A stretch of 35,660 nt of DNA from a virus, in IMG/VR virus record IMGVR_UViG_3300043449_001007, positions 1 through 35,660 of that record; one strand, 5' to 3'. The first letter of the stretch is position 1; each line of letters starts with the position of its first letter. Below the pieces are notes generated by a model. The model was not told the origin of the DNA and made no database searches. It saw only the letters and a program-made list of their open reading frames with translations. Positions 13,957 through 20,152 of the stretch are shown one piece after another. Position numbers and translations under genes: made by a program.

Positions 13957-15378
13957 TCACGCCTCAGGCGTGGGGTCTACATTCGCATTTAATAGACGAT
14001 TCGTCAAGGCATCGCGTAACCGGAACCCAATCCACGCCGCCACCGGTGAGGCCACCCCGTTCCCGCAAGCCTTATAACGGGCCGTGTCGGTGGCCGGCTT
14101 CCCCTTCTCGTCCGGCACATCGGTCCAGCCATCGGGCCAGCCCATCAGCCGCTCGCATTCCACCGGGGTCAGGCGGCGCGGGATGCCCACATACCCGATT
14201 GCCAAGTCGGTCGCTTCTTTGTAATCTCGCGCAGAAAAAGTAGAGGCTATGCCAAGTTTCGCATATTCCGCATCACGCTGTTGAGTAAACACTACTTGAT
14301 CGTTGGTCGTGCCGAGGGTAAGTCGCTTACCCTCGGATACTAACGGCCCCTTGCCGCCGCCAGGCTTGCCCTCACGGTTGCGAAGCACAACGGGCTCGGA
14401 CACAATGCCCATTCCAGCCGAAGTTGTGCCGAGTGCTGGAGATAACTCTATTTCAGATATCGGCCGCTGAGTCTGGTGAAATGCCATTGTATGTGGCACA
14501 CCCTCACCCGTGTTGCCAGCCCGAATGGTGTGCGCGACACCATTCGGCGAAACACTTTGATTGTATACATCAATCGCCAACACGCTCTGTTGTTGCTGTC
14601 CTGAATTGGACGCAGAATACAGGGTCGGCCATGTTGATTCAGGCCCAAACACGCGTTTTCCTTGATAATCCCACGGGGTTAAGCACCCGATCGACTGGTC
14701 AATGCCTGTTCCAGCATCGCTGGCAACGCTTTGCCGCGCTTTTCGGCGCGTCTGAGAATTCCCTGACAGGCTTTCGGCGAGAGATAATACTTCGGCGGGA
14801 TTAACGCCTCGGGTTCGAGTACCGAGGACAAAGACACGGCGTCGGCGCTGTGGCACCCCGAAGTATTGAGCGTCCAGTACGCGCCAAGCGGCGATTCCGC
14901 GACGACCTTCAACAACACCACCGCCGCCGCGCCAGCCTCGGGCTGGGACGGCAACATCGCTTCCAACGAAAGCTGAGAGGATTCCGGCAAAATCTGCCCC
15001 TTGGTTTGAGGATAACATTCCGACAACGTTTTCATATAAAGCAAATGGCGCCTGCGATTCTTCCCAAATGCGAAGCGCGTCAAGCACGAGCACCGATCGC
15101 TGACCGTCCATGCCTTCGCGCTTCCCTGCGATAGAAAAGTCCTGACAGGGTGCGCCAAAGGTCAGCATGGTAAACGGGCCGACCTGGCTTACAATGTCCT
15201 GCCCATTGAGCATTGACACATCGCCCCACAGCGGAACATCGGGCCACCGATGCTTCAACACCCGCCGCGGAAAGGTATCCCATTCCGCGTGGCCGACGCA
15301 CCGCCAGCCTGCCATCTCAAATCCCATGCTCATGCCGCCAACGCCCGCAAATAGCTCAACAAAGGTCAGGTCACTCAT
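13957..15378 (-). CDS. DNA (cytosine-5) methyltransferase
   Basis: The 473-aa protein has the ordered motifs of a C5 cytosine methyltransferase. Motif I is 'FVELFAGVGGMSMGFEMAGW' (about 6-25), motif IV is 'TFGAPCQDFSIAG' with catalytic Cys about 78, motif VI is 'LYENVVGMLS', and motif VIII is 'PQRRRRVFVLG'. The closing motif X region is 'YKACGNGVASPVAAWIG'. Between VIII and X is a long variable region of about 200 residues that should hold target recognition. That part is visibly less GC-rich than its neighbours. It probably methylates phage DNA against host restriction; no partner nuclease is present. The ATG at 15376-15378 overlaps the upstream gene by eight bases. Confidence 0.93.
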   Translation of the reverse strand: MSDLTFVELFAGVGGMSMGFEMAGWRCVGHAEWDTFPRRVLKHRWPDVPLWGDVSMLNGQDIVSQVGPFTMLTFGAPCQDFSIAGKREGMDGQRSVLVLDALRIWEESQAPFALYENVVGMLSSNQGADFAGILSAFVGSDVAVPARGWRGGGGVVEGRRGIAAWRVLDAQYFGVPQRRRRVFVLGTRTRGVNPAEVLSLAESLSGNSQTRRKARQSVASDAGTGIDQSIGCLTPWDYQGKRVFGPESTWPTLYSASNSGQQQQSVLAIDVYNQSVSPNGVAHTIRAGNTGEGVPHTMAFHQTQRPISEIELSPALGTTSAGMGIVSEPVVLRNREGKPGGGKGPLVSEGKRLTLGTTNDQVVFTQQRDAEYAKLGIASTFSARDYKEATDLAIGYVGIPRRLTPVECERLMGWPDGWTDVPDEKGKPATDTARYKACGNGVASPVAAWIGFRLRDALTNRLLNANVDPTPEA

Positions 15379-15571
15379 GGCTGGCCTCAAGGCACAGAAT
15401 TGGGTCATCAGTCCGGCGGGCGACCGCAAGAATCGCTCGCACTTGCAACAAATCGTCCTCAATGCGGGCTAGGTCCTCAATAAGTCGCTCGCGCTTGCTC
15501 GTAAGCTCGGCCTCAATGCCCCCGAGCGTGTCGGGAAGGGACCGCAGGAATCCGGTGGCGGGGGTGTGCAT
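15371..15571 (-). CDS. Coiled-coil protein, 66 aa
   Basis: The product starts 'MHTPATGFLRSLPDTLGG' and then forms a long amphipathic helix, 'IEAELTSKRERLIEDLARIE' continuing 'DDLLQVRAILAVARR', likely a coiled coil. Its ATG (15569-15571) shares a base with the stop of the RHH gene (TAATG). Its end overlaps the DNA methyltransferase start by eight bases. No family is recognised; it may assist either neighbour. Confidence 0.68.
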   Translation of the reverse strand: MHTPATGFLRSLPDTLGGIEAELTSKRERLIEDLARIEDDLLQVRAILAVARRTDDPILCLEASHE

Positions 15572-15795
15572 TAGTCGGATAACCTCGCCGGTTGCGGATC
15601 GCGCTCGCCGTCCGGCGGCATAATGTTGCCAGAAAACACCTGCTGTGCCGCAAAGTTGACCGCGTAGCGCCGGATAAACGTCGAGATTGGTAGCGCGGCG
15701 TCCTCGGCGGCGGCCTTGACGATTGCGTATTCTGAGTCCGAGAACCGGACGGGAATCACGCGCGGCGGACCGTCGGATAGGGGTTTGGGGGTCAT
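15571..15795 (-). CDS. Ribbon-helix-helix DNA-binding protein
   Basis: The 74-aa protein has an Arc/CopG-like core at about residues 10-48. The strand is 'PRVIPVRFSDSEYAIVKAAA', followed by the helix-turn-helix part 'ALPISTFIRRYAVNFA'. Such proteins bind short palindromes as dimers. It is therefore a reasonable candidate for the TTGCATA/TATGCAA sites near both main promoters. It is among the first genes of the early block and overlaps the 62-aa gene by ATGA. Confidence 0.72.
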   Translation of the reverse strand: MTPKPLSDGPPRVIPVRFSDSEYAIVKAAAEDAALPISTFIRRYAVNFAAQQVFSGNIMPPDGERDPQPARLSD

Positions 15796-15980
15796 TGGTC
15801 GTCCGGTCCCTCAATAAGGCGTTCGTAGATTTCGACTTCAACGATTTCGATGTCGGTCAGGTAGGGGTGGCGCTCGCGCATCTCGTCCGCGATTTGGTGC
15901 GCCTCGCCCAGCGAGTCGGCGTAGGCCTCACCGCCGTCCTCGTGCCACCGGACGATGTAGTAGCGTTCGGTGTGCATCAT
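15792..15980 (-). CDS. Hypothetical protein, 62 aa
   Basis: The product starts 'MMHTERYYIVRWHEDGGEAY' and continues with an acidic helix and strand, 'IADEMRERHPYLTDIEIVEV'. It is small and alpha/beta, with no known family recognised. Both ends are translationally coupled by four-base overlaps, which supports it as a real gene. Confidence 0.66.
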   Translation of the reverse strand: MMHTERYYIVRWHEDGGEAYADSLGEAHQIADEMRERHPYLTDIEIVEVEIYERLIEGPDDQ

Positions 15981-16192
15981 GCCGCCATCGCGCGGCGAGC
16001 GTTGCGCTTGGCCTCATCGTTGTACCAAAAGGTGCCAAGCTCGGGCTTGATCTTCCATGAGATGCCATACTGCGAAATCGCAGAGCGCGTCTGGGTGCGA
16101 GTATAGCATACGCAATGCGCGTCCTCAAAGGTGACAATCGTGCGGTCAAACAAAGCATCAATCGCGGCGGCAAATCGGGTTGGGGCGGTCAT
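15977..16192 (-). CDS. Hypothetical protein, 71 aa
   Basis: ATG 16190-16192 has a strong ribosome site (GAGGTT, six bases upstream), so the longer open frame is not used. The product contains 'FAAAIDALFDRTIVTFEDAH', two cysteines in 'HCVCY' and a basic end 'AKRNARRAMAA'. Its end shares a 16-base DNA match with the end of the neighbouring 61-aa gene. The function is unknown. Confidence 0.68.
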   Translation of the reverse strand: MTAPTRFAAAIDALFDRTIVTFEDAHCVCYTRTQTRSAISQYGISWKIKPELGTFWYNDEAKRNARRAMAA

Positions 16193-16246
16193 CTGAACCT
16201 CGGTAGAAATGGGGTGAGCTACAATTACTGCGCCATCGCGCGGCGA
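15983..16246. repeat. 16-bp direct repeat at two gene ends
   Basis: The 16 bases at 15983-15998 and 16231-16246 are identical, 248 bases apart. On the minus strand they encode the RRAMA ending of two otherwise different small proteins. This may be a trace of gene duplication or of homologous joining during module exchange. Confidence 0.5.
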
Positions 16247-16410
16247 AGCGTATAGCGAGCATCCTGCAAGCTCGCGACCACAAACTGCCGAACCATCGGC
16301 TCGCGGCGCTTGCGGGACTCGGCGGCATAGACCTGCACCAACCATTGCCCCTCGTACTGACGAATGTGACCGTGCCGACCGTTCTCGTGTTGGATGTAAA
16401 GCTCGCGCAT
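16225..16410 (-). CDS. Hypothetical protein, first early gene
   Basis: The 61-aa product starts 'MRELYIQHENGRHGHIRQYE', followed by 'GQWLVQVYAAES', a basic linker and a C-terminal helix ending 'RRAMAQ'. ATG 16408-16410 has a GGGG run nine bases upstream and leaves a leader of about 37 bases after the early promoter. An in-frame ATG at 16438-16440 lies only about seven bases from the predicted transcript start and would add ten residues. No family is recognised. Confidence 0.6.
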   Translation of the reverse strand: MRELYIQHENGRHGHIRQYEGQWLVQVYAAESRKRREPMVRQFVVASLQDARYTLRRAMAQ

Positions 16411-16453
16411 CGTTCGACCCCGTCGAAAGGTCGGCGTCATTGCCGACGGGTGT

Positions 16454-16482
16454 AGATTACACGTTTCCCGAAAGCTTGTCAA
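16454..16482 (-). promoter_or_regulatory. Early promoter
   Basis: On the minus strand TTGACA (16477-16482, perfect -35), a 17-base spacer and TAATCT (16454-16459) form the best sigma70-type promoter in the window. The predicted start is near 16447. It would drive the whole early block down to about 7957 and needs only host polymerase. Confidence 0.75.
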
Positions 16483-16492
16483 TAGCCCGTTT

Positions 16493-16516
16493 TTGCATAT
16501 TCCGCCGCGTATGCAA
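16493..16516. promoter_or_regulatory. Inverted repeat TTGCATA-N10-TATGCAA upstream of the early promoter
   Basis: Perfect seven-base arms, TTGCATA (16493-16499) and TATGCAA (16510-16516), are separated by ten bases. They lie about 46-69 bases before the early transcription start. The same half-sites make up the operator-like sites at the late promoter (7873-7906). A position upstream of the -35 box suits an activator or a looping site rather than simple occlusion. Confidence 0.55.
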
Positions 16517-17025
16517 GGCCCCGTTTTTAAGGGCAGACCCATGCCATCTGGGGGCAGTACCCCAGTTGTCAGGTCATGCTTAAACCGAAAGTCTACCGTC
16601 ACCGCTCTGGGGAAGCGTCCCGTGGGTCGCCGGGGGCTCGTGCAAAGGTTAGTGTTTCGGGCCGTGGTAGATGCCCGTCCTGCTCGGTGCTCGTCGGTCG
16701 TCTGCCCCACCTCGTTTCAGGCCGGAAGCGCGAGGATTTGGTTGTTGGGACCGAGAACACCCACGGTTAGGATTGGATCGCGCGGCTCGGGAACCGGGCG
16801 CGGCGGGAAACCAGAGACTAAGCCCGCTGTCATGCGTCCTGCGATTATGGTGCGGCACCCCCAAAAAGAGCGGCCCCTGCGATCCGCGAGAGACCCATCG
16901 CCCACCACTCAAGGGGGCTTTGGCGCGAACCAACAGGGGCCGGTCAACTTTTACTGCAATGTGCGACGGTCTCTGCGCCGCGTGTTGAGATTAACCGGCC
17001 GTAGGATGACTTTCCCAGTCCTTGC
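16517..17025. other. Main non-coding control region
   Basis: About 510 bases separate the last late gene from the early operator, by far the largest gap in a genome where genes mostly overlap. Open frames here lack ribosome sites and known domains. It holds the terminator-like stem (16863-16942), a perfect CTGGGG-GCAGTA-CCCCAG hairpin at 16548-16565, and a further imperfect long stem around 16943-16999. No iterons or tRNA were found. A replication origin or a structured RNA could lie here, but nothing shows it directly. Confidence 0.6.
16863..16942 (-). terminator. Candidate late-operon terminator
   Basis: On the minus strand CGGCCCCTG (16934-16942) pairs perfectly with CAGGGGCCG (16871-16879) and is followed by CTC and a run of five T (16863-16867). 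The 54-base loop folds in part by itself, including TTGG-TTCGCG-CCAA at 16920-16933. A nine-base GC stem with a T-run fits a factor-independent terminator, although the loop is unusually long. It lies just after the last late gene and before the early promoter, where transcription should stop. Confidence 0.45.
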
Positions 17026-17277
17026 TCATCCGCCGTCCTCGCCCTCAAACCGGTCGGGGTCCCGCGCGTGGTCTAACAGGCGCATCGCCGCGTCGACCAT
17101 CGTGGGCAGGTCACCCCCGCACCACGGGCAGACGGTCCACGGGTCCAAGATGTCGCGCGAGCCGGACCACAACCACCCCCCGGCCTCGAAGCTATACCAG
17201 AACGCGCCCCGAGCTTGGCCCTCGGCCCGGGCCTGGCACTTGACCGTCGGCTGCGTGCGCGTACATACAGCGTACAT
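17026..17277 (-). CDS. Small zinc-ribbon-like protein, last late gene
   Basis: The 83-aa product starts 'MYAVCTRTQPTVKCQARAE', has a Trp-rich middle 'FWYSFEAGGWLWSG', then 'WTVCPWCGGDLPTM' and an acidic tail. CPWC with the earlier cysteines could bind zinc. ATG 17275-17277 comes two bases after the stop of the metallophosphoesterase, with no separate ribosome site, so translation is probably coupled. No known family is recognised. Confidence 0.6.
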   Translation of the reverse strand: MYAVCTRTQPTVKCQARAEGQARGAFWYSFEAGGWLWSGSRDILDPWTVCPWCGGDLPTMVDAAMRLLDHARDPDRFEGEDGG

Positions 17278-17279
17278 AC

Positions 17280-18599
17280 TTACCGCCTTGGCTTGGATAC
17301 GGGTGACCCCGCAAAGAGCGGCCACCGGCCCGTGACGCCGTGCTCGGGGTGGACCTGCAAGAGCCATTGGGTCGGGCGGTCCACCTTGCCCAAGGCGTTG
17401 AGCGCGAACTCGTTGGACCCGATGAGCGACCCGTTCACAAACGACTCGCCCGAGGCGTGGGGCAAGCTCGACGCGTTGTGGAAATGCCCGAACGCCCAAT
17501 AGTGGACCGGCAGCCCGCGCCCCGCCTCAAGGGCGTTCATGTTGCCGATGAGGCGGTTCAAACCGTACCACGGAATCGAGTTCCAAGATTTGACGTCGTG
17601 GCCGTGCGTTTGCAGCCATCGCCACCCGTAAATATCGAACGCCACCGCGTAGCTGTTCGGGATATAAAAGGTAACATTTGGTACGTTACGCAGGTTTTCG
17701 CGGGCGAAGAGGTAGCATAATGTATCCCACGAGCGGGTCGGCTCTTTCTGTTGGATGCGCCGGGCATCGGGCAACCGCCCGTGATTCCCTGACGTACAAA
17801 ATACCTCGATGGTTGGGTAGACGGCCGCCAACTCGCGAATCGCCTTGGCTAAGACCATGCCGCAATCATAGACGGCCCAGATGACGTTTTCGTGGTCCGA
17901 GTGTTTCTCGAGCTCGTGAATCGTGCCCGAGACGAAGTCCCCGTTCGCCGCGATGACGCATCGCTCAAACCGGTAGCCGCCCCCCGCCTCAAGGCGGTTC
18001 TTGATGCTTAAATGGCTCTCGACGATGGTATCGACCCGCTCGTGAAAGATGGCGTCCGAGTATTCGTTAAAGCCGCGCATCGCCTCGGAACTCACCGCCT
18101 CGCCCGCGTGCCAATCGGACCACATTTGCACCATGGTTTCGGTCGTCACCTTCTTGCTCGGTTTCACAACCGGGGCGCGATAGGGCGGTGGGGGCGGGAA
18201 GGGCCGGGCCACGCGCGTGACCAAATCCTCAAGCGTCTTGCGTAGAGACCGCTCGCCCGCGATGGCCGTCAACGCCTCGCGCTCTTCCCGCATCATGGCG
18301 AGCCGTTCCCGGCGCTCGCGCTCGGCCTCGATGGGGTCAATCGGCGTGGGGGCCGGTAGCTCGGGCGGGGTTGGATATTGGCTCATATCCACCGGCGCAG
18401 GGCGCTCGACCCGGATGGTCGCCCCGTACTTTTGCTTCGCATTGGTCACCGAGGCGTAACTGCGGACCGCCTTGCCGCCGTGAAACTTGTGGTTCAATTC
18501 GCTGACAAGCTGTCGGGCGGTGACACGCATCGCCGAGCGCTCGGCCAGATAGGCGACCTCTTCGGTCGTCCACGGGGTCATATCGCTGCGTAGAGCCAT
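17280..18599 (-). CDS. Calcineurin-like metallophosphoesterase with N-terminal HTH-like domain
   Basis: The 439-aa protein carries the full metal-binding set of the family: 'SDWHAGE' (Asp 162, His 164), 'AANGDFVSG' (Asp 221), 'TSGNHGR', 'LQTHGHD' and 'AFGHFHNA'. The first 60 residues, 'MTPWTTEEVAYLAERSAMRV' onward, resemble a Myb/homeodomain-like helical DNA-binding unit, joined by a Pro-rich, charged linker. It may act on DNA or a nucleotide. The start is uncertain: neither ATG 18597-18599 nor the next at 18579-18581 has a ribosome site, and a pyrimidine-rich CCCTTT repeat precedes the first. It sits after the lysis genes, unusual for a DNA enzyme. Confidence 0.82.
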   Translation of the reverse strand: MALRSDMTPWTTEEVAYLAERSAMRVTARQLVSELNHKFHGGKAVRSYASVTNAKQKYGATIRVERPAPVDMSQYPTPPELPAPTPIDPIEAERERRERLAMMREEREALTAIAGERSLRKTLEDLVTRVARPFPPPPPYRAPVVKPSKKVTTETMVQMWSDWHAGEAVSSEAMRGFNEYSDAIFHERVDTIVESHLSIKNRLEAGGGYRFERCVIAANGDFVSGTIHELEKHSDHENVIWAVYDCGMVLAKAIRELAAVYPTIEVFCTSGNHGRLPDARRIQQKEPTRSWDTLCYLFARENLRNVPNVTFYIPNSYAVAFDIYGWRWLQTHGHDVKSWNSIPWYGLNRLIGNMNALEAGRGLPVHYWAFGHFHNASSLPHASGESFVNGSLIGSNEFALNALGKVDRPTQWLLQVHPEHGVTGRWPLFAGSPVSKPRR

Positions 18600-18619
18600 A
18601 AGAAGGGAAAGGGAAAGGG

Positions 18620-19171
18620 TTAACGCAACACGATGACGGCCAGCGCGGCCGCGAATCCTAACCCAAACGCCGTTCGGCGACTTGGGCAAGGCATCGGTCC
18701 AATCTTGCACACGGCAGCCGCTTCGGCAAGAAGCCGCGCCTCGCGCTCGACATCCCGTTGACGATCAGCGGCCGCCAAAGTCACGCGCCACGCCTGGCGC
18801 TCGGCCTCGTGCGCGACAAGCAAGCTATCCACCGCGTCGGTCAAGGAATCCACCACGGCGGTCAACTCGGCGACATGGGACGGTAAGACCCCCGAATCCG
18901 GTAGCGTAGGGGGCGAATCAAGGGCCGCGCGGGTCTCGCGGGCGAGCCGCCGAGCGGTGGGAATAAGCCGGACAATCTGCCCCGTCACCGTGTCAGTTTG
19001 CGACATACGGGCCGTGAGGCCGTCGGCGGCCGCGATTCGCTCGGCGTTTGCGAGGGCGATGGCGGCGCGGTCAATCGGGGTGGGCGCGTGGGCCGGACCC
19101 GCGCACCACGCGAGGGACGCCACCATCAACAGCGCCAAGGCAGCACTACGCCAGACGAACGGCGTAGTCAT
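18620..19171 (-). CDS. Unimolecular spanin-like lysis protein
   Basis: The 183-aa protein has a hydrophobic N-terminal segment ending in a cysteine ('ALALLMVASLAWC', Cys 23), like a lipoprotein signal though with Trp at -1, which is atypical. A long helical periplasmic part rich in Ala, Arg and Glu follows. It ends in a C-terminal hydrophobic segment, 'AFGLGFAAALAVIVL'. A lipidated N terminus plus a C-terminal membrane anchor is the plan of u-spanins such as T1 gp11, which fuse inner and outer membranes. It overlaps the endolysin gene by 26 bases, as spanin genes often do. An i-spanin or unrelated membrane protein remains possible. Confidence 0.62.
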   Translation of the reverse strand: MTTPFVWRSAALALLMVASLAWCAGPAHAPTPIDRAAIALANAERIAAADGLTARMSQTDTVTGQIVRLIPTARRLARETRAALDSPPTLPDSGVLPSHVAELTAVVDSLTDAVDSLLVAHEAERQAWRVTLAAADRQRDVEREARLLAEAAAVCKIGPMPCPSRRTAFGLGFAAALAVIVLR

Positions 19172-19631
19172 CCAGCCGGAAATTGGGTGCGTTCGGGTCC
19201 GTCTTGCGGCCCGGGGCAACAAGCGCGTGCGTGGTGACGGGCAGGTTCCCGAACACCGAACGCCACTCGGCCAACACTTGCTTAGCGGCCGCAATCTGCG
19301 CATCGGTCAAGGGCTCGACCCCGTCATTTTTATTCGAGAATGAGAGGCCAAGTGAGATTCCATTCACCTCGGACTGCTTTTCCCAGCGGGCGACCCCGGC
19401 GTGCCATGCCCGGCGCGATGGGGGCACACATCGGTAGATGACACCCTTTCGGCCGATCAACACGTGATAGGATACCTTGGACGTCGGGTGCATAAACCAA
19501 CTGACGGTCCCCGCCTCATTTGGGCTGGCGTCGGCGTGTAGGATAATCACTTGGACTTTGAGCGGGCCGCGCGAGTTGTGATGCGGGCATGAAACAATGC
19601 GCTCGGGAAACGGTGAACTCGGCGCGGTCAT
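19146..19631 (-). CDS. Endolysin, N-acetylmuramoyl-L-alanine amidase (Amidase_2)
   Basis: The 161-aa protein is a compact amidase_2 domain. His 32 ('ILHADAS'), His 135 ('THALVAPGRKTDP') and Asp 145 match the zinc ligands of AmpD and related enzymes, with the same ten-residue step between the last two. Lys 143 matches the conserved catalytic lysine. 'YHVLIGRKGVIYRCVP' and 'WHAGVARW' are also typical. There is no signal peptide, so export depends on the holin upstream. It cuts the peptide from peptidoglycan glycan chains. ATGA overlap with the holin gene. Confidence 0.93.
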   Translation of the reverse strand: MTAPSSPFPERIVSCPHHNSRGPLKVQVIILHADASPNEAGTVSWFMHPTSKVSYHVLIGRKGVIYRCVPPSRRAWHAGVARWEKQSEVNGISLGLSFSNKNDGVEPLTDAQIAAAKQVLAEWRSVFGNLPVTTHALVAPGRKTDPNAPNFRLDDYAVRLA

Positions 19632-19843
19632 GGGCTGTCAGGCGTAGAAACGGGCGACCCGGCGTGGCGCCCCTCGATGTAGGCGTTGGCCCCACCATAT
19701 CCGGCGGCCACAATCGCGATAGCGGAAAAAGCCGAGGCATCGACCCCGGCAAGTCCCAGCGCCGTAATAGCGACAATGGACAGCACCGAGAGAAAGAACT
19801 TTCGACCCCCAGTGCGCTCGATCAAGTTGGGCTTAGTGCTCAT
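19628..19843 (-). CDS. Putative holin
   Basis: The 71-aa product has a short polar N terminus, then two hydrophobic stretches, 'KFFLSVLSIVAITALGLAGV' and 'AFSAIAIVAAGYGGANAYI' (about 15-55), and a polar C-terminal tail. Size, topology and position directly before the amidase gene (ATGA overlap) support a class II-like holin that permeabilises the inner membrane. The 'RKF...YGGANAYIEG' pattern is common in phage holin-like proteins. Confidence 0.75.
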   Translation of the reverse strand: MSTKPNLIERTGGRKFFLSVLSIVAITALGLAGVDASAFSAIAIVAAGYGGANAYIEGRHAGSPVSTPDSP

Positions 19844-20069
19844 GGTGTCCTTCTAGGCGGGCGACCCGCTCGCGAATCTCGGAAAGCTCGTCGAGGACGA
19901 GGTTGGCGTGCTCGTCAAATCGGTCGCCGAGGCGGGTGACCTCGTGGGTCAGTTGGCGGACTGAGGTGTTGAGCGTAATAAAAAATGAGGCGACGTTAAA
20001 GAGGGCCTTGCTTAAGCCGAGTAGCGTAATGGCGACGGACCCATATAGCAACACATCGGCGGCGCTCAT
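19833..20069 (-). CDS. Membrane-anchored coiled-coil lysis-module protein
   Basis: The 78-aa protein has an N-terminal membrane segment, 'VLLYGSVAITLLGLSKALF' with 'NVASFFITL' following (about 6-34). After it comes a heptad-rich helix, 'VTRLGDRFDEHANLVLDELS' continuing 'EIRERVARLEG', and a His-rich end. It resembles small XhlA-like or holin-accessory proteins. It overlaps the holin gene by 11 bases and could be a second holin or an antiholin. Its start is coupled to a 24-codon ORF. Confidence 0.68.
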   Translation of the reverse strand: MSAADVLLYGSVAITLLGLSKALFNVASFFITLNTSVRQLTHEVTRLGDRFDEHANLVLDELSEIRERVARLEGHHEH

Positions 20070-20140
20070 ATGGAAACCTTCTTTTTGACAAAGATCGCTG
20101 CGGCTCTAATGAGGCGGTGATGATAACCTTGTAGTGACAT
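20066..20140 (-). CDS. 24-residue coupled mini-ORF at the head of the lysis cassette
   Basis: ATG 20138-20140 has a strong ribosome site (GAGGATATC). The 24-aa product, MSLQGYHHRLIRAAAIF followed by VKKKVSI, is basic and amphipathic. Its TGA overlaps the next ATG (ATGA at 20066-20069). Good initiation signals plus perfect coupling make it likely to be translated. It may be a leader that sets translation of the lysis genes, or a small membrane-active peptide. The gene is too short for similarity arguments. Confidence 0.5.
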   Translation of the reverse strand: MSLQGYHHRLIRAAAIFVKKKVSI

Positions 20141-20152
20141 GATATCCTCAAG

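Noticed and set aside
16780-16960. Possible tRNA in the non-coding region
   Set aside because: GGTTCCCGAGCC and the nearby GC stems recall a T-arm, but no seven-base acceptor stem, anticodon arm and T-loop could be combined at proper spacing.
17260-17279. Nine-base direct repeat CGTACATAC twice, 11 bases apart
   Set aside because: It lies over the start codons of the zinc-ribbon gene, encodes its first residues, and no related copies occur elsewhere, so an operator is not supported.
16493-17335. Plus-strand open frame of 280 codons across the non-coding region
   Set aside because: It has low-complexity Arg/Pro/Ser composition and no domain or ribosome site, and runs antisense through the last late genes.
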